Assembly: GCA_016874975.1 (NCBI GenBank)
Contig: VGSQ01000020.1
Coordinates: 1-37,507 of the forward strand
From: Deltaproteobacteria bacterium
GTDB lineage: Bacteria; Desulfobacterota; Desulfobaccia; Desulfobaccales; 0-14-0-80-60-11
Length of the DNA stretch: 37,507 nucleotides
Direction of reading: 5' to 3'
Both the position numbers and the translations under genes were made by a program. Below, one piece after another: positions 16,873-25,493 of the stretch (positions are counted from its first letter, which is position 1; each line of letters begins with the position of its first letter). The notes under the pieces were generated by a model. The model ran no database searches. It had not been told where the DNA came from and saw only the letters and a program-made list of their open reading frames with translations.

Positions 16873-18003
16873 TCAGGCCAAACGGCTGCGGAAGCGCATC
16901 ACGCTCAGGAACAGCAGAGTCAACCCCAGGCCGGTCATGGCCGCCATCTGGGGCCACAGGGCCAGGAAGCCGGCATCTTTGAGAAAGACGCTCTGCACCA
17001 CCACCACAAAGTACCGGAGCGGGTTGGCCAGGGTGAGGTGCTGGAAGAAGGGCGGCATGTTGGCGATGGGAAAGATGAGGCCCGACAACAGGATAGCCGG
17101 AGTGAGGAGAAAGGTGCCGGCCATCATGGCCTGCTGCTGAGTGGAGGACACGGTGGAGATGAAGAGGCCCAGGCCCACGGAATTGAACAGAAAAGCCAGC
17201 GTGCCCACGAAAAGCACCAGGACGCTCCCCCGGAAGGGCACCTCGAACCAGTACACTCCCAGCAAGGTCACCAGCGCCACGTCGGCCAGAGAGATGAGAA
17301 TGAAGGGCACGGTCTTGCCCAGCAGAAATTCCACCGGCCGGATGGGCGTCACCAAAATCTGCTCCATGGTGCCGATCTCCTTTTCCCGCACCACCGCCAG
17401 GGCGGTGAGCATGAGGGAGACCAGCATCACCACCATGGCGATGACGCCGGGCACAAAGGCGGTGCGGCTGATGAGGTTGGGGTTGAACCAGGCCCGGGCC
17501 TCCACCGCCACGGGGGTCTCCAGCGAGACGGGCGGCTCCAGGCGGCGCAGGCGCTGCGCCAGGAGCTCCTGGGAGTAGTCCTGCACCACCAGGCTGGCAT
17601 ACTTGGCGGTGATGAGGGCCGCGTTGGAGTCGGTGGCGTCGATGATGAGCTGCAAAGAAGCCGTCTTGCCGGACTTGAGGCGCCGGGCGAAGTCGGGCGG
17701 GATGCGCACCGCCAGGGTGATCTCGCCCCGGTCCACCAGGTCCCGGAGGCGGGCCGGGTTGTCGATGAAGTGCTGCACCTGGAAATACTCGGAGGCCCGG
17801 AAACGGCTCACCAGATCCCGGCTGGCGGGGCTTCTGTCCTCGTCATAGACGGCGGTGGGCACGTGTTTCAGATCGAAATTGATGGCGTAGCCGTACACCA
17901 CCAGCTGCACCAGGGGCGGCAAAAAAAGAAAGAGGCGCAGGCGCCGGTCCCGCCAGACCTGGATGAACTCCTTGAGCATGATGTGCCAGAGACGCCGCAG
18001 CAT
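16873..18003 (-). CDS. ABC-2 type exporter permease (YbhR-like)
   Basis: 376 residues. One N-terminal membrane helix (LFLFLPPLVQLVVYGYAI, about residues 24-41), a large extracytoplasmic domain (about 45-170, HVPTAVYDEDRSPASRDL), then about five helices. The ABC-2 signature REKEIGTMEQILVTPI between helices is intact. It matches the YbhS/YbhR class of permeases that pair with YbhF ATPase and YbhG adaptor in drug or envelope export. Starts 4 nt after the stop of the paralogous permease; the two would form a heterodimer. Substrate not determinable. Last gene of the five-gene operon. Confidence 0.92.
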   Translation of the reverse strand: MLRRLWHIMLKEFIQVWRDRRLRLFLFLPPLVQLVVYGYAINFDLKHVPTAVYDEDRSPASRDLVSRFRASEYFQVQHFIDNPARLRDLVDRGEITLAVRIPPDFARRLKSGKTASLQLIIDATDSNAALITAKYASLVVQDYSQELLAQRLRRLEPPVSLETPVAVEARAWFNPNLISRTAFVPGVIAMVVMLVSLMLTALAVVREKEIGTMEQILVTPIRPVEFLLGKTVPFILISLADVALVTLLGVYWFEVPFRGSVLVLFVGTLAFLFNSVGLGLFISTVSSTQQQAMMAGTFLLTPAILLSGLIFPIANMPPFFQHLTLANPLRYFVVVVQSVFLKDAGFLALWPQMAAMTGLGLTLLFLSVMRFRSRLA

Positions 18004-18007
18004 AAGC

Positions 18008-19141
18008 TCACCTGATCCGGCGGATGGACTTGGTCATGGCCGCAGTGAGGAGAGCCGCGGCAAAGGCCAGCAGCACCAGCGCCTCGGCCCAGAGGATTTC
18101 CAGGCCGATGCCTTTTAAATAGATGCCCTTGCTGATGGTCACCAGATAGCGGGCCGGCACCAGGTAGCTTATCAGCTGCAGCGGCAGGGGCATGAGGCGG
18201 ATGGCGAAAAAGGCACCGGAGAGCAGCACCGCGGGCAGGAAGGTGATGAGCATGGCCATCTGGAAGGCCTGCAGCTGGTTATGGGAGGTGACCGAAACCA
18301 GCAGCCCCTGGCCCAGCACGACGATCAGGAAAATGGCGGAGAGCCCCACCAGCAGCAGCGCGCTCCCCCGGAGGGGCACGCCGAAGAGCCAGTGTCCCAT
18401 GGCCATGGCCAGCCCCAGGTCCAGCAGGCCGATGAAGAAGTAAGGGCCCATTTTCCCGATTATCAACTCCGACTTGCGCACCGTGGTGGTCATGAGGCTC
18501 TCCATGGTGCCCCGCTCCACCTCCCTGACCACGGTGAGGGCGGTCAGGAGCGTGCCCACCATGGTCATGATGACCACGATCAGCCCGGGCACGATGAAAT
18601 TGATGGACTCCAGGTCCTCGTTGAACCAGAACCGCACCTCGGTGGCCAGGGGCAGCTCCAGATGCGGATACCCCAGGCGGGCCAGGCGCTCCTGGGTGAA
18701 GCGCTGGTTGTAAGCGTTGGTCAGGGCCTGGGTGTAGCCCAGGACGATGTTGGCGGTGTTGGGTTCGGCGCCGTCCACCAGGGCCTGGAGGGAAGCGGTG
18801 CGCCCGGCCTTGAGATCCCGGGAGAAGCCGGGCGGGAACACCAGCGCCAGGCGCACCTCCCGCCCGGTGAGGAGCCGGTCCAACTCCCCGTAGCCGGAAG
18901 AGGGCGGGCGCACCTGGAAATAGCGGGACCCTTTGAACTCCTCCAGAAAAATCCGGGAAAGATGCCCCTGGTCCTGGTCGTAGACGGCCGTCGGCACGTG
19001 CTTGATGTCGAAGGTGAGGGCGTAGCCGTAGATGATGAGGAGCATGATGGGCAGCAGGATGACCAGGATGAGGCTGCGGGGGTCCCGGCGGATGTGCAGG
19101 AGCTCCTTGCGGAAGACGGCGGCGGTGCGGCCCAGGTCCAT
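18008..19141 (-). CDS. ABC-2 type exporter permease (YbhS-like)
   Basis: 377 residues with the same plan as the following gene: N-terminal helix (LILVILLPIMLLIIYGYALT), extracytoplasmic domain with KHVPTAVYDQDQGHLSR, five C-terminal helices, and the cytoplasmic signature REVERGTMESLMTTTVRKSE. The two permeases share the TAVYD segment and arose by duplication. It begins 3 nt after the stop of the upstream ATPase gene. Role: one half of the transmembrane pore of the exporter. Confidence 0.92.
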   Translation of the reverse strand: MDLGRTAAVFRKELLHIRRDPRSLILVILLPIMLLIIYGYALTFDIKHVPTAVYDQDQGHLSRIFLEEFKGSRYFQVRPPSSGYGELDRLLTGREVRLALVFPPGFSRDLKAGRTASLQALVDGAEPNTANIVLGYTQALTNAYNQRFTQERLARLGYPHLELPLATEVRFWFNEDLESINFIVPGLIVVIMTMVGTLLTALTVVREVERGTMESLMTTTVRKSELIIGKMGPYFFIGLLDLGLAMAMGHWLFGVPLRGSALLLVGLSAIFLIVVLGQGLLVSVTSHNQLQAFQMAMLITFLPAVLLSGAFFAIRLMPLPLQLISYLVPARYLVTISKGIYLKGIGLEILWAEALVLLAFAAALLTAAMTKSIRRIR

Positions 19142-19144
19142 AAC

Positions 19145-20077
19145 TCAGCCTCGCCGGTGTCGGGTGACCAGGGAGATGAAGGCGTCTTCCAGGGTGGGCG
19201 GGTTGCGCCCCAGCCGCCGGAGGGTGATCTGCCGCGCCGCGCAGGCTTCCCTGAGGGCCGACTCCGCCGCCGCCAGGGATGAGGTGGTGAGGTGGAGGCT
19301 GTCGCCGAAGACGGCTGCGTCCATGACCGCGGGGAGGGTGCGGGCCAGTTCCAGGGCCTCGGCCAGACGGTCCGGATAGACCACCAGAATCTGCTCCGGC
19401 ATCGCCTCCTTGAGCTCCCGGGGAGTGCCCAGGGCAATGAGGCGACCCTGGTGAATGAGCCCCAGGCGGTCGCAGAATTCGTCTTCGTCCAGGTAGTGGG
19501 TGGTCACCAGGACGGTGACCTGCCGCTCCGCCATGGCATAGATGAGGTCCCAGAAGTTGCGGCGGGAGATGGGGTCCACGCCGCTGGTGGGCTCGTCCAG
19601 AAAGAGGATGGCGGGCTCATGCAGCACCGCCGCGGCCAGCCCCAGGCGCTGGCGCAGCCCCAGGGCTAGGTGGCGGGCCAGCTCCCGGCGGCGCTCGGTG
19701 AGCCCCACCAGCTCCAGCAGGGCTGCGGACCGCTCCCGCAGCCGCTTCCGGGGCAGGCCGTACACCCCCCCGAAAAAGGTGAGATTCTCCTCCACCGTCA
19801 GGTCTTCATAAAGGGAGAAGCGCTGGGACATGTAGCCGATCTGGCTCTTGATGCGGCGGTGGTCCCGGATGATGTCCAGGCCGGCCACGGTGCCGGAGCC
19901 GGAGGTGGGCAGCAGGTGCCCGGTGAGCATGCGGATGGTGGTGGATTTGCCCGCGCCGTTGGGGCCCAGGAACCCGAAAATCTCCCCCCGGCCCACCTCA
20001 AAGGTGACATTATCCACGGCCCTGAAGCTGCCGAAGTCCCGGGTGAGATCGGCGACCTGGATAGCCTTCTCCCCCAC
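19145..20077 (-). CDS. ABC exporter ATPase subunit, second YbhF-like half
   Basis: 310 residues. Walker A GPNGAGKSTTIRML, Q-loop region IGYMSQRFSLYEDLTVEEN, signature LALGLRQRLGL (non-canonical compared with LSGGQ, but the usual form in the second half of YbhF), Walker B AILFLDEPTSGVDP and the switch His in VTTHYLDEDEFCD. A C-terminal extension of about 80 residues follows. In E. coli both ATPase domains are one polypeptide (YbhF); here they are two genes 4 nt apart. This half keeps the catalytic Glu and His and is probably active. Confidence 0.92.
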   Translation of the reverse strand: MGEKAIQVADLTRDFGSFRAVDNVTFEVGRGEIFGFLGPNGAGKSTTIRMLTGHLLPTSGSGTVAGLDIIRDHRRIKSQIGYMSQRFSLYEDLTVEENLTFFGGVYGLPRKRLRERSAALLELVGLTERRRELARHLALGLRQRLGLAAAVLHEPAILFLDEPTSGVDPISRRNFWDLIYAMAERQVTVLVTTHYLDEDEFCDRLGLIHQGRLIALGTPRELKEAMPEQILVVYPDRLAEALELARTLPAVMDAAVFGDSLHLTTSSLAAAESALREACAARQITLRRLGRNPPTLEDAFISLVTRHRRG

Positions 20078-20081
20078 CGTC

Positions 20082-21023
20082 TCAATCTCCGTAGGTGCGC
20101 ACGATCTGCACGAACAGGTCTTCCAGGCCGGGGGCGGCGGGGGCCAGGTGCACCTCGGTCAGGCCCGCGGCCTGGAGACTCGCCAGAATGGGGTCCCGGG
20201 CTTTTTCGGCGCTCTCCACCGTGACCATCAGGCGGTCCCCCATGGCCAAAGCCTGGCGGATGGCGGGGTGGTCGGCCAGCACCTTCCGGACGGTCCGCAG
20301 ATCCGCCCCCCGCACCTCCAGGAGCTCCCCCGCGAAGGCCGCCCGGAGGGCGTCGGGGGTGTCGGCCACCAGCAGCTTCCCCTGGTGCATGAGCCCCACC
20401 CGGTGGGCCCGCTCCGCTTCGTCCATGTAGGCCGTGGACAAAAAGATGGTGATGCCGGTCTTCAGGAGTTCATAGAGGATCTGCCAGAATTCCCGGCGGG
20501 AGACGGGGTCCACCCCGAAGGTGGGCTCGTCCAGGAAAAGCACCTGGGGCCGGTGCAGCAGGGCGCAGATGAGCCCCAGCTTCTGGCGCATGCCCCCGGA
20601 GAGGTTGGCGGCCAGGCGGTCCTGGAAGGGGGCCAGGTCGGCGAAGGCCAACAGCTCGGGCACCCGCCGGGCCCGGTCCGCGGCCGACACCCGGTAGAGG
20701 TCGGCGTAAAAGGCGATGTTTTCCCCCACGGTGAGGTCGTCGTACAGGCCGAAGCGCTGGGGCATATAGCCGATGTGCTCCTTCAGGCGGTCGGCCTGGC
20801 GCACCGTGTCAAAGCCCAACACCCGGGCCCGCCCCTCATCCGGGTCCATAATGCCCACCAGCAGGCGCAGGGTGGTGGTCTTGCCGGCCCCGTCGGGACC
20901 CACCAGGGCAAAGGCCTCGCCCTGAAAGACCGTGAGGTTGAGGCCGTCCACCGCCACCCGTTTGCCGAAGCGCTTGGTGAGCTGCTCGGCCTGGACGTGA
21001 ATGTCAGGACTTGGGGCTGTCAA
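20082..21023 (-). CDS. ABC exporter ATPase subunit, first YbhF-like half
   Basis: 313 residues. Walker A GPDGAGKTTTLRLL, IGYMPQRFGLYDDLTVGEN, canonical signature LSGGMRQKLGL, Walker B VLFLDEPTFGVDP. The residue at the switch-His position is Ala (LSTAYMDEAERA), as in the first half of YbhF, so this nucleotide site may be degenerate. It begins with TTG at 21023 inside the end of the adaptor gene (20-nt overlap), with GGAGG about 12 nt upstream; no ATG is available nearby. Followed 4 nt later by the second ATPase. Confidence 0.9.
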   Translation of the reverse strand: MTAPSPDIHVQAEQLTKRFGKRVAVDGLNLTVFQGEAFALVGPDGAGKTTTLRLLVGIMDPDEGRARVLGFDTVRQADRLKEHIGYMPQRFGLYDDLTVGENIAFYADLYRVSAADRARRVPELLAFADLAPFQDRLAANLSGGMRQKLGLICALLHRPQVLFLDEPTFGVDPVSRREFWQILYELLKTGITIFLSTAYMDEAERAHRVGLMHQGKLLVADTPDALRAAFAGELLEVRGADLRTVRKVLADHPAIRQALAMGDRLMVTVESAEKARDPILASLQAAGLTEVHLAPAAPGLEDLFVQIVRTYGD

Positions 21024-21795
21024 GGGAGAGCCGGGCCTCCGCCGGCATGCCGGGTTTCAGTTCCTGGTTGGGGTTGGCCAGGCGGACGCGGAGGCGATAG
21101 ACCAGGGTCACCCGTTCCTTGTAGGTTTCCACGGTCTTGGGGGTGAACTCCGCCCGGGGGGAGATGAAGGCCACGGTTCCCGCATACTCCTTGCCGGGGA
21201 AGGTGTCGGTGGTGACCGCGGCTTTCTGCCCCAGGCGCACCCGGCCCAAGTCTGTGGCCGGCAGATACCCCTGGAAAAACACCGTCTCCAGGTCCCCCAG
21301 GGTGACCACCGGGGCGCCCACCGCCACCACTTCGCCGGGCTGGGCGGCCCGCACCAGGACAATGCCGTTCACCGGCGAGGTGAGGGTGGCGTAGCCCAGG
21401 CGGATGCGGGCCAGTTTGAGCAGGGCCTCCGCGGCGCGGTGCTCGGCCTTGGCCGCGTCCACCCGCACTTCGGTCATGCGGGTCCTGGCCGGCAGGCCGT
21501 CCACAATCTTTTTGGCCTCCTTCTCCCGCTCCTCCGCGGCGCTGACCTCCTGGCGCAGGTACTGGTCATCCAGTTCCGCCACCACCTGCCCGGCCTTCAC
21601 CTCCTGGCCTTCTTCCACCTTGATGGCGGCGATTCTCCCGGGCGCCAGGAAGGCCAGGTCCGTTTCCGTGACCTCGATGTGGCCCGACAGGCGCAACACT
21701 CCCGGGGAAGTGTCCCCCCTCTTCCAGAAAAAGGCCTGGGCCGTCCCTGCCAGGGTCGCCCCGATGAGCAGCGTGATGACCAGGATGCGCTTCAC
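21004..21795 (-). CDS. HlyD-type periplasmic adaptor (YbhG-like)
   Basis: 263 residues. N-terminal membrane anchor or signal (ILVITLLIGATLAGTAQAFF), then a lipoyl/biotinyl half (LAPGRIAAIKVEEGQEVKAG), a helical hairpin (about 75-135, rich in A, E, K, R), the second lipoyl half (TSPVNGIVLVRAAQPGEVV) and a beta-barrel ending in LRVRLANPNQELKPGMPAEA. This is the adaptor linking an inner-membrane exporter to the cell exterior. I start at the GTG at 21795 because GAGGAGA lies 9 nt upstream; the frame continuing to 21876 crosses this ribosome binding site and reaches the predicted transcription start. First gene of the exporter operon. Confidence 0.9.
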   Translation of the reverse strand: MKRILVITLLIGATLAGTAQAFFWKRGDTSPGVLRLSGHIEVTETDLAFLAPGRIAAIKVEEGQEVKAGQVVAELDDQYLRQEVSAAEEREKEAKKIVDGLPARTRMTEVRVDAAKAEHRAAEALLKLARIRLGYATLTSPVNGIVLVRAAQPGEVVAVGAPVVTLGDLETVFFQGYLPATDLGRVRLGQKAAVTTDTFPGKEYAGTVAFISPRAEFTPKTVETYKERVTLVYRLRVRLANPNQELKPGMPAEARLSLDSPKS

Positions 21796-21882
21796 GGCGG
21801 TATTCTCCTCAGATGGCCGCCCGGCGGCGGTGGCCTGGTGCATGAAGGGCCGGAGAGCTTCGGCCCCCGGCCTCAAGATTAT

Positions 21883-21911
21883 TTGTTAGCAGACTTGGGA
21901 GAGGGTGTCAA
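21883..21911 (-). promoter_or_regulatory. Sigma70 promoter of the exporter operon
   Basis: Minus strand TTGACA (21906-21911), spacer of exactly 17 nt, TAACAA (21883-21888). Predicted start near 21876 leaves a leader of about 80 nt before the adaptor GTG. Confidence 0.7.
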
Positions 21912-22083
21912 TGGATTACAATCTTGAATCAGCATATGGTATTTACCTAAATAAATTAATAGGAGCATATTGCCTCAAAAGGTTCAAATGAGAAAAAAGA
22001 TTTGTTTTTAATTACATGAAGTTAATATGGGAATAATAACACGCAAGTCTGACAAGATAACCTCCCCGGCAAGACCCCAACTA

Positions 22084-23121
22084 TCATTGATTACTTTCGC
22101 TCCTCCCTCGGATTGCCCTATGAATGGTCTTCTCAACTTGTTCATTAGCACGGAAAAAGGTAATGTGGATATTAGGGTTCTTCTGGTAAAACACACGAAA
22201 AATCTCATCGGCAAAAGCTTGCCCTATAATTTCAACCCCCTCAAAATCAAGGATAATCTCCTTAAATTTTTCAAACCGCGCTAATAAACGCTTTGCCTGG
22301 GACCTGGAGACCAGATTTTCATCCCCATACCTGGCCAAAGAGACCGGGACGATGGTCTTGGTGAAGCCATAATCTTCACTGTCAGAAGAAAATTTATCAC
22401 ACACTTCTTTAACGGTACGGGGTGATGAAATGTCAATCTCCATTCCGACCAACGTACCCTGTTTTTCTTCAATTTCTCCAATTAACCAGTCGCCTCTCTC
22501 ATTATGAAGAAAATATAATGCACCTGATAAAATTGAAAAATTATCGAACATGCGCGATGAAAAAAATATTCCTTCACCGGTATGGTGCTTTGGGTCCGTT
22601 GTCAATTTTCCCTTTGACAGTTCTAAAATCGCATGACGCAGGTCTTCCAATCCAAGTTCCTTCTGAATTTTTTTAAAGATTCCAACTCCGTCATCGAATA
22701 TTTCTATTTTAATATCGACCACTGTGTAACATAATGATATCGTAGCATGTTTTGCCATGCTATGGTCAAGTACGTTATTAAACATCTCTGTAAACCCATA
22801 ATGGCATATGTCTAGCACATTCTTAGGAATACCTCCCAAAACAGGCAGAACCTCCTGTCTCCACAATACATCCTCTTTTAAGTCCTTAGATATAACAATG
22901 AACTTCTCTTTCTCAATAATTGGTTTTAAGTGATACTGCCTCAGGCGAGTGCTTCCCTCGGCAATTATGAGGCCTTCTTCGATCATTTTCTGAAGATGCC
23001 GATGAACCGCTTGTCTGGTGAGATTAAATCGTTTCTCTATGAGGGAGACCAGATTTTTAGGATGCCGTCTAATCTGTTCAAGAATGAATTGTCTTATCTG
23101 TTTGCTCTTTTCCCTTTGCAT
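22084..23121 (-). CDS. HTH - GHKL ATPase - STAS-like (DUF4325) regulator
   Basis: 345 residues. Residues 7-63: winged HTH (HPKNLVSLIEKRFNLTRQAV, then HRHLQKMIEEGLI). Residues about 85-235: GHKL/HATPase domain with N-box FTEMFNNVLDHS, G1 box DDGVGIF and G2 box TGEGIFFSS. Residues about 258-338: STAS-like DUF4325 (FEKFKEIILDFEGVEIIGQA). GHKL and STAS domains are the kinase and antagonist of SpoIIAB/SpoIIAA-type partner switches; here both are fused to a DNA-binding head. The start at 23121 has GAGGGTGAG directly upstream; the longer frame runs into the operator region. Codon use is AT-rich relative to its neighbours, suggesting transfer. Downstream targets are not known; the operator-like sites before it suggest autoregulation. 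Confidence 0.85.
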   Translation of the reverse strand: MQREKSKQIRQFILEQIRRHPKNLVSLIEKRFNLTRQAVHRHLQKMIEEGLIIAEGSTRLRQYHLKPIIEKEKFIVISKDLKEDVLWRQEVLPVLGGIPKNVLDICHYGFTEMFNNVLDHSMAKHATISLCYTVVDIKIEIFDDGVGIFKKIQKELGLEDLRHAILELSKGKLTTDPKHHTGEGIFFSSRMFDNFSILSGALYFLHNERGDWLIGEIEEKQGTLVGMEIDISSPRTVKEVCDKFSSDSEDYGFTKTIVPVSLARYGDENLVSRSQAKRLLARFEKFKEIILDFEGVEIIGQAFADEIFRVFYQKNPNIHITFFRANEQVEKTIHRAIRGRSESNQ

Positions 23122-23132
23122 CTCACCCTCTT

Positions 23133-23185
23133 TTGTCAACAAAGTTTCTATATATTGTCAACATGAATTTGCAGATTGTCAACAA
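23133..23185. promoter_or_regulatory. Three phased TTGTCAACAA operator-like sites
   Basis: Copies at 23133-23142 (TTGTCAACAA), 23155-23164 (TTGTCAACAT) and 23176-23185 (TTGTCAACAA). The unit is a TTGT-N2-ACAA palindrome. Spacings of 22 and 21 bp equal two helical turns, placing all sites on one DNA face. On the minus strand each copy contains TTGACA; the 23177-23182 one, with GACAAT 17 nt on, could be the regulator's promoter, so binding would block it. Confidence 0.7.
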
Positions 23186-23337
23186 ATATATGCCTATAAT
23201 CTGTCTATAAAAATCTTTTACAGGGTACGAACCGTGCATCATAACTATTTGTTACTTTTCATATTTTACGGTTGGGCCGTAGGCCTAGGTGCGACTGCTT
23301 AGAAGCCTTGGGTGGCAAGCCCAGAGCCATACCTCTC

Positions 23338-23366
23338 TTGACACAACCCCGGCTCTCATTTAATAA
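23338..23366 (+). promoter_or_regulatory. Near-consensus sigma70 promoter for the methyltransferase gene
   Basis: TTGACA (23338-23343), spacer of exactly 17 nt, TAATAA (23361-23366). Predicted start near 23373, leaving an approximately 88-nt leader before the ATG at 23461. Confidence 0.75.
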
Positions 23367-23460
23367 TTCCCCTTATGCTGGAATCGTCGTCTCAAATTGG
23401 TACCGGGATGGTGGGTATTACCAAAAGGGGATGGCGGAGGATGGGGGCACAGGGCGAACC

Positions 23461-24204
23461 ATGCTGGATTGGGAAAAACTTAAGACCTCCTGCCGCAAGC
23501 GAGTGCGCACCGTGTATAACGCCTGCGTGCGTCGGCCGCCTGCCGGCTTCGTGGCCACGGACCTGCCGGAGCTGAACGCCGTCAAGGAGCGGGCGTTGGC
23601 CCGCACCTCCATGAACGAACACCTGGAGACCATCTTCCTGGAGGCCCTGACCATGCAGCCCCTGCTCATCGTGGAGCTGGGCGTGGGCGGCGGGGAGAGC
23701 AACTTCGCCCTGCAGCGGGCCGCCCGCCTCACCGGGGCCCGCCTGGTGAGCGTGGACCTCAACGACCGGGCCCACGTCTCCCAGGAGCCGGGCTGGCTCT
23801 TCGTGCAGCGGGACGACATCGCCTTCGCCGCGGAATTCCCGGACTGGTGCCGCCGCCAGGGCTTCGAGCCCGTCATCGACGTGCTCTTCATCGACACCAG
23901 CCACCTCTTCGAGCACACCCTGCAGGAGATGCAGGCCTACTTCCCATACCTGGCCCCCCGGGCCAAGGTCATGTTCCACGACACCAACCTGAGCAAGGTT
24001 TTCTACCGCCAGGACGGCAGCATGGACCTGGGGTGGGACAATGAGCGCGGCGTCATCCGGGCCCTGGAGGTCTACTTCAAGAAATCTTTCAATGAAAAGA
24101 AGCCCTTCACCGACTTTGTGCGCCCCTGGCTTATCCGCCACAACCCCCACTGCGCCGGCATGACCATCCTGGAACGCCTGCCGTTTTTGGCCCAGCCGAG
24201 GTAG
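23461..24204 (+). CDS. Class I SAM-dependent methyltransferase (Methyltransf_24-like)
   Basis: 247 residues. SAM motif LLIVELGVGGGESNFALQ, acidic residue in LVSVDLND, and VLFIDTSHLFEHTLQEMQAY followed by KVMFHDTN. This is the pattern of the Methyltransf_24 / cephalosporin-hydroxylase-like group, which often acts on sugars or natural products; substrate unknown. The frame is open back to 23272, but a promoter at 23338-23366 and the basic start MLDWEKLKTSCRKRVRTVYN favour 23461; the ribosome binding site is weak (AGGGCG). Codon use is GC-rich like most of the window, unlike the adjacent regulator. Confidence 0.85.
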   Translation: MLDWEKLKTSCRKRVRTVYNACVRRPPAGFVATDLPELNAVKERALARTSMNEHLETIFLEALTMQPLLIVELGVGGGESNFALQRAARLTGARLVSVDLNDRAHVSQEPGWLFVQRDDIAFAAEFPDWCRRQGFEPVIDVLFIDTSHLFEHTLQEMQAYFPYLAPRAKVMFHDTNLSKVFYRQDGSMDLGWDNERGVIRALEVYFKKSFNEKKPFTDFVRPWLIRHNPHCAGMTILERLPFLAQPR

Positions 24205-24428
24205 GGGAGGGGACCGGGCGCCGGAGACGCCTGCGCCAGCGGGACCACCGCTCCTCCGGCCCTCTCCACGGCCCAGGGGCCGGCCCGCGAGGGCCGACCT
24301 CGGCGTGCACGGCAACCCTATGACGGTCCCGCGGGCGCCATTTCCTTTGACCGCAGGCCAGTCCTCGGTTACCATTCAGAAAAGCCGCGCCAAACTATCC
24401 CATCGTGCATTTCAGGCAAGGAGTCCGC
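24205..24428. other. Spacer with dispersed repeat copy (24279-24322)
   Basis: The reverse-oriented copy of the GTGCACGCCG/GGCCGCC repeat occupies 24279-24322 (GGGCCGACCTCGGCGTGCAC core, ending CCCTATG). The rest is the upstream region of mtnA, with AAGGAG at its end as ribosome binding site. Confidence 0.6.
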
Positions 24429-25493
24429 ATGACCTCGTATTGCAGCATCTGTTGGGAAGACGACCGCATCCGCCTTCTGGACCAGCGGCGGCTACCCCAG
24501 GAGGAAAGGTATTGGGAGATCACTGATTACCGGGAGGTCATCGAGGCCATCCGCACCCTGGCCATCCGGGGGGCGCCGGCCATCGGCGTGGCCGCGGCCA
24601 TGGGCGCGGCGCTGGGAGCCCTGGCCCTGCACGCGGAGACACCGCCTGAATTTCAGGCGAAGTTTGCCGCCATCTGTCGGGAAATCGCCGCGGCCCGGCC
24701 CACCGCGGTGAACCTGTTCTGGGCCCTGGAGCGCATGGAAAATGTGGCCCGGGACCACGCCGCCGAGCCGCCCGCAGCCGTGCAGGCCCTCCTGGTGGCC
24801 GAAGCCAAGCGCATCCTTAAGGAAGATGGGACGGTGAATCTCCGCCTGGCCCATGCGGACCAGGAGGTCATCGACGAGGGGGCGCAGCTCCTAACCCACT
24901 GCAACACCGGCGCCCTGGCCACCGGCGGCGGCTGGGGCACGGCCCTGGGGGTGATGCGGGCCGCCTGGGAGGCCGGCCGGCGCTTCTCCGTCTGGGTGGA
25001 TGAAACCCGGCCCCTGCTGCAGGGGGCCCGCCTCACCACCTGGGAGTTGGGAAAGATCGGCATCCCCTACACCCTCATCCCCGACGGCGCCGCGGCGGCG
25101 CTCATGGCCCAGAACCGGGTCAGCCTGATCATGGTGGGCGCCGACCGCATCGCCCGCAACGGCGACACCGCCAACAAGATCGGCACCTACAGCCTGGCCG
25201 TGCTGGCCCGCCACCACGGCATTCCCTTCTACGTGGCCGCGCCCCTGTCCACCTTCGATTTCACTCTGACGGCGGGGAGCCAGATCCCGGTGGAGGAGCG
25301 GGCCGCCGACGAGGTCACCGCCTTCCGGGGCCAGCCAACCGCCCCTCCGGGGGCCCCGGCCCTCAACCTGGCCTTCGACGTCACCCCCCATGAACTCATC
25401 TCCGGCATCATCACCGAACACGGCATCGCCCGGCCGCCTTATACGACCAGCCTCAAGCATATCAGGCATCAGGAGATCGCCCGCCATGCGTAG
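24429..25493 (+). CDS. mtnA: S-methyl-5-thioribose-1-phosphate isomerase
   Basis: Isomerises methylthioribose-1-phosphate to methylthioribulose-1-phosphate in methionine salvage. 354 residues. The catalytic Cys158 lies in THCNTGALATGGGWGTALGV and Asp239 in MVGADRIARNGDTANKIGTY; the IRGAPAIGVAAAMG block is present. Start at 24429 fixed by AAGGAG 7 nt upstream. No other mtn gene is nearby, so here it may serve a truncated salvage or a DHAP-shunt-like route. Its stop overlaps the next gene's ATG by 8 nt, indicating co-translation with a functionally unrelated transpeptidase. Confidence 0.96.
   Translation: MTSYCSICWEDDRIRLLDQRRLPQEERYWEITDYREVIEAIRTLAIRGAPAIGVAAAMGAALGALALHAETPPEFQAKFAAICREIAAARPTAVNLFWALERMENVARDHAAEPPAAVQALLVAEAKRILKEDGTVNLRLAHADQEVIDEGAQLLTHCNTGALATGGGWGTALGVMRAAWEAGRRFSVWVDETRPLLQGARLTTWELGKIGIPYTLIPDGAAAALMAQNRVSLIMVGADRIARNGDTANKIGTYSLAVLARHHGIPFYVAAPLSTFDFTLTAGSQIPVEERAADEVTAFRGQPTAPPGAPALNLAFDVTPHELISGIITEHGIARPPYTTSLKHIRHQEIARHA

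Larger units (their letters stand above)
23122..23460. other. Divergent regulatory region, regulator / methyltransferase
   Basis: It holds the three TTGTCAACAA sites (23133-23185), a TATAAT at 23195-23200 on the plus strand, and a strong plus-strand promoter at 23338-23366. The part between 23225 and 23335 has no feature I recognise; its frame continues into the methyltransferase, but without family similarity. Confidence 0.6.
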
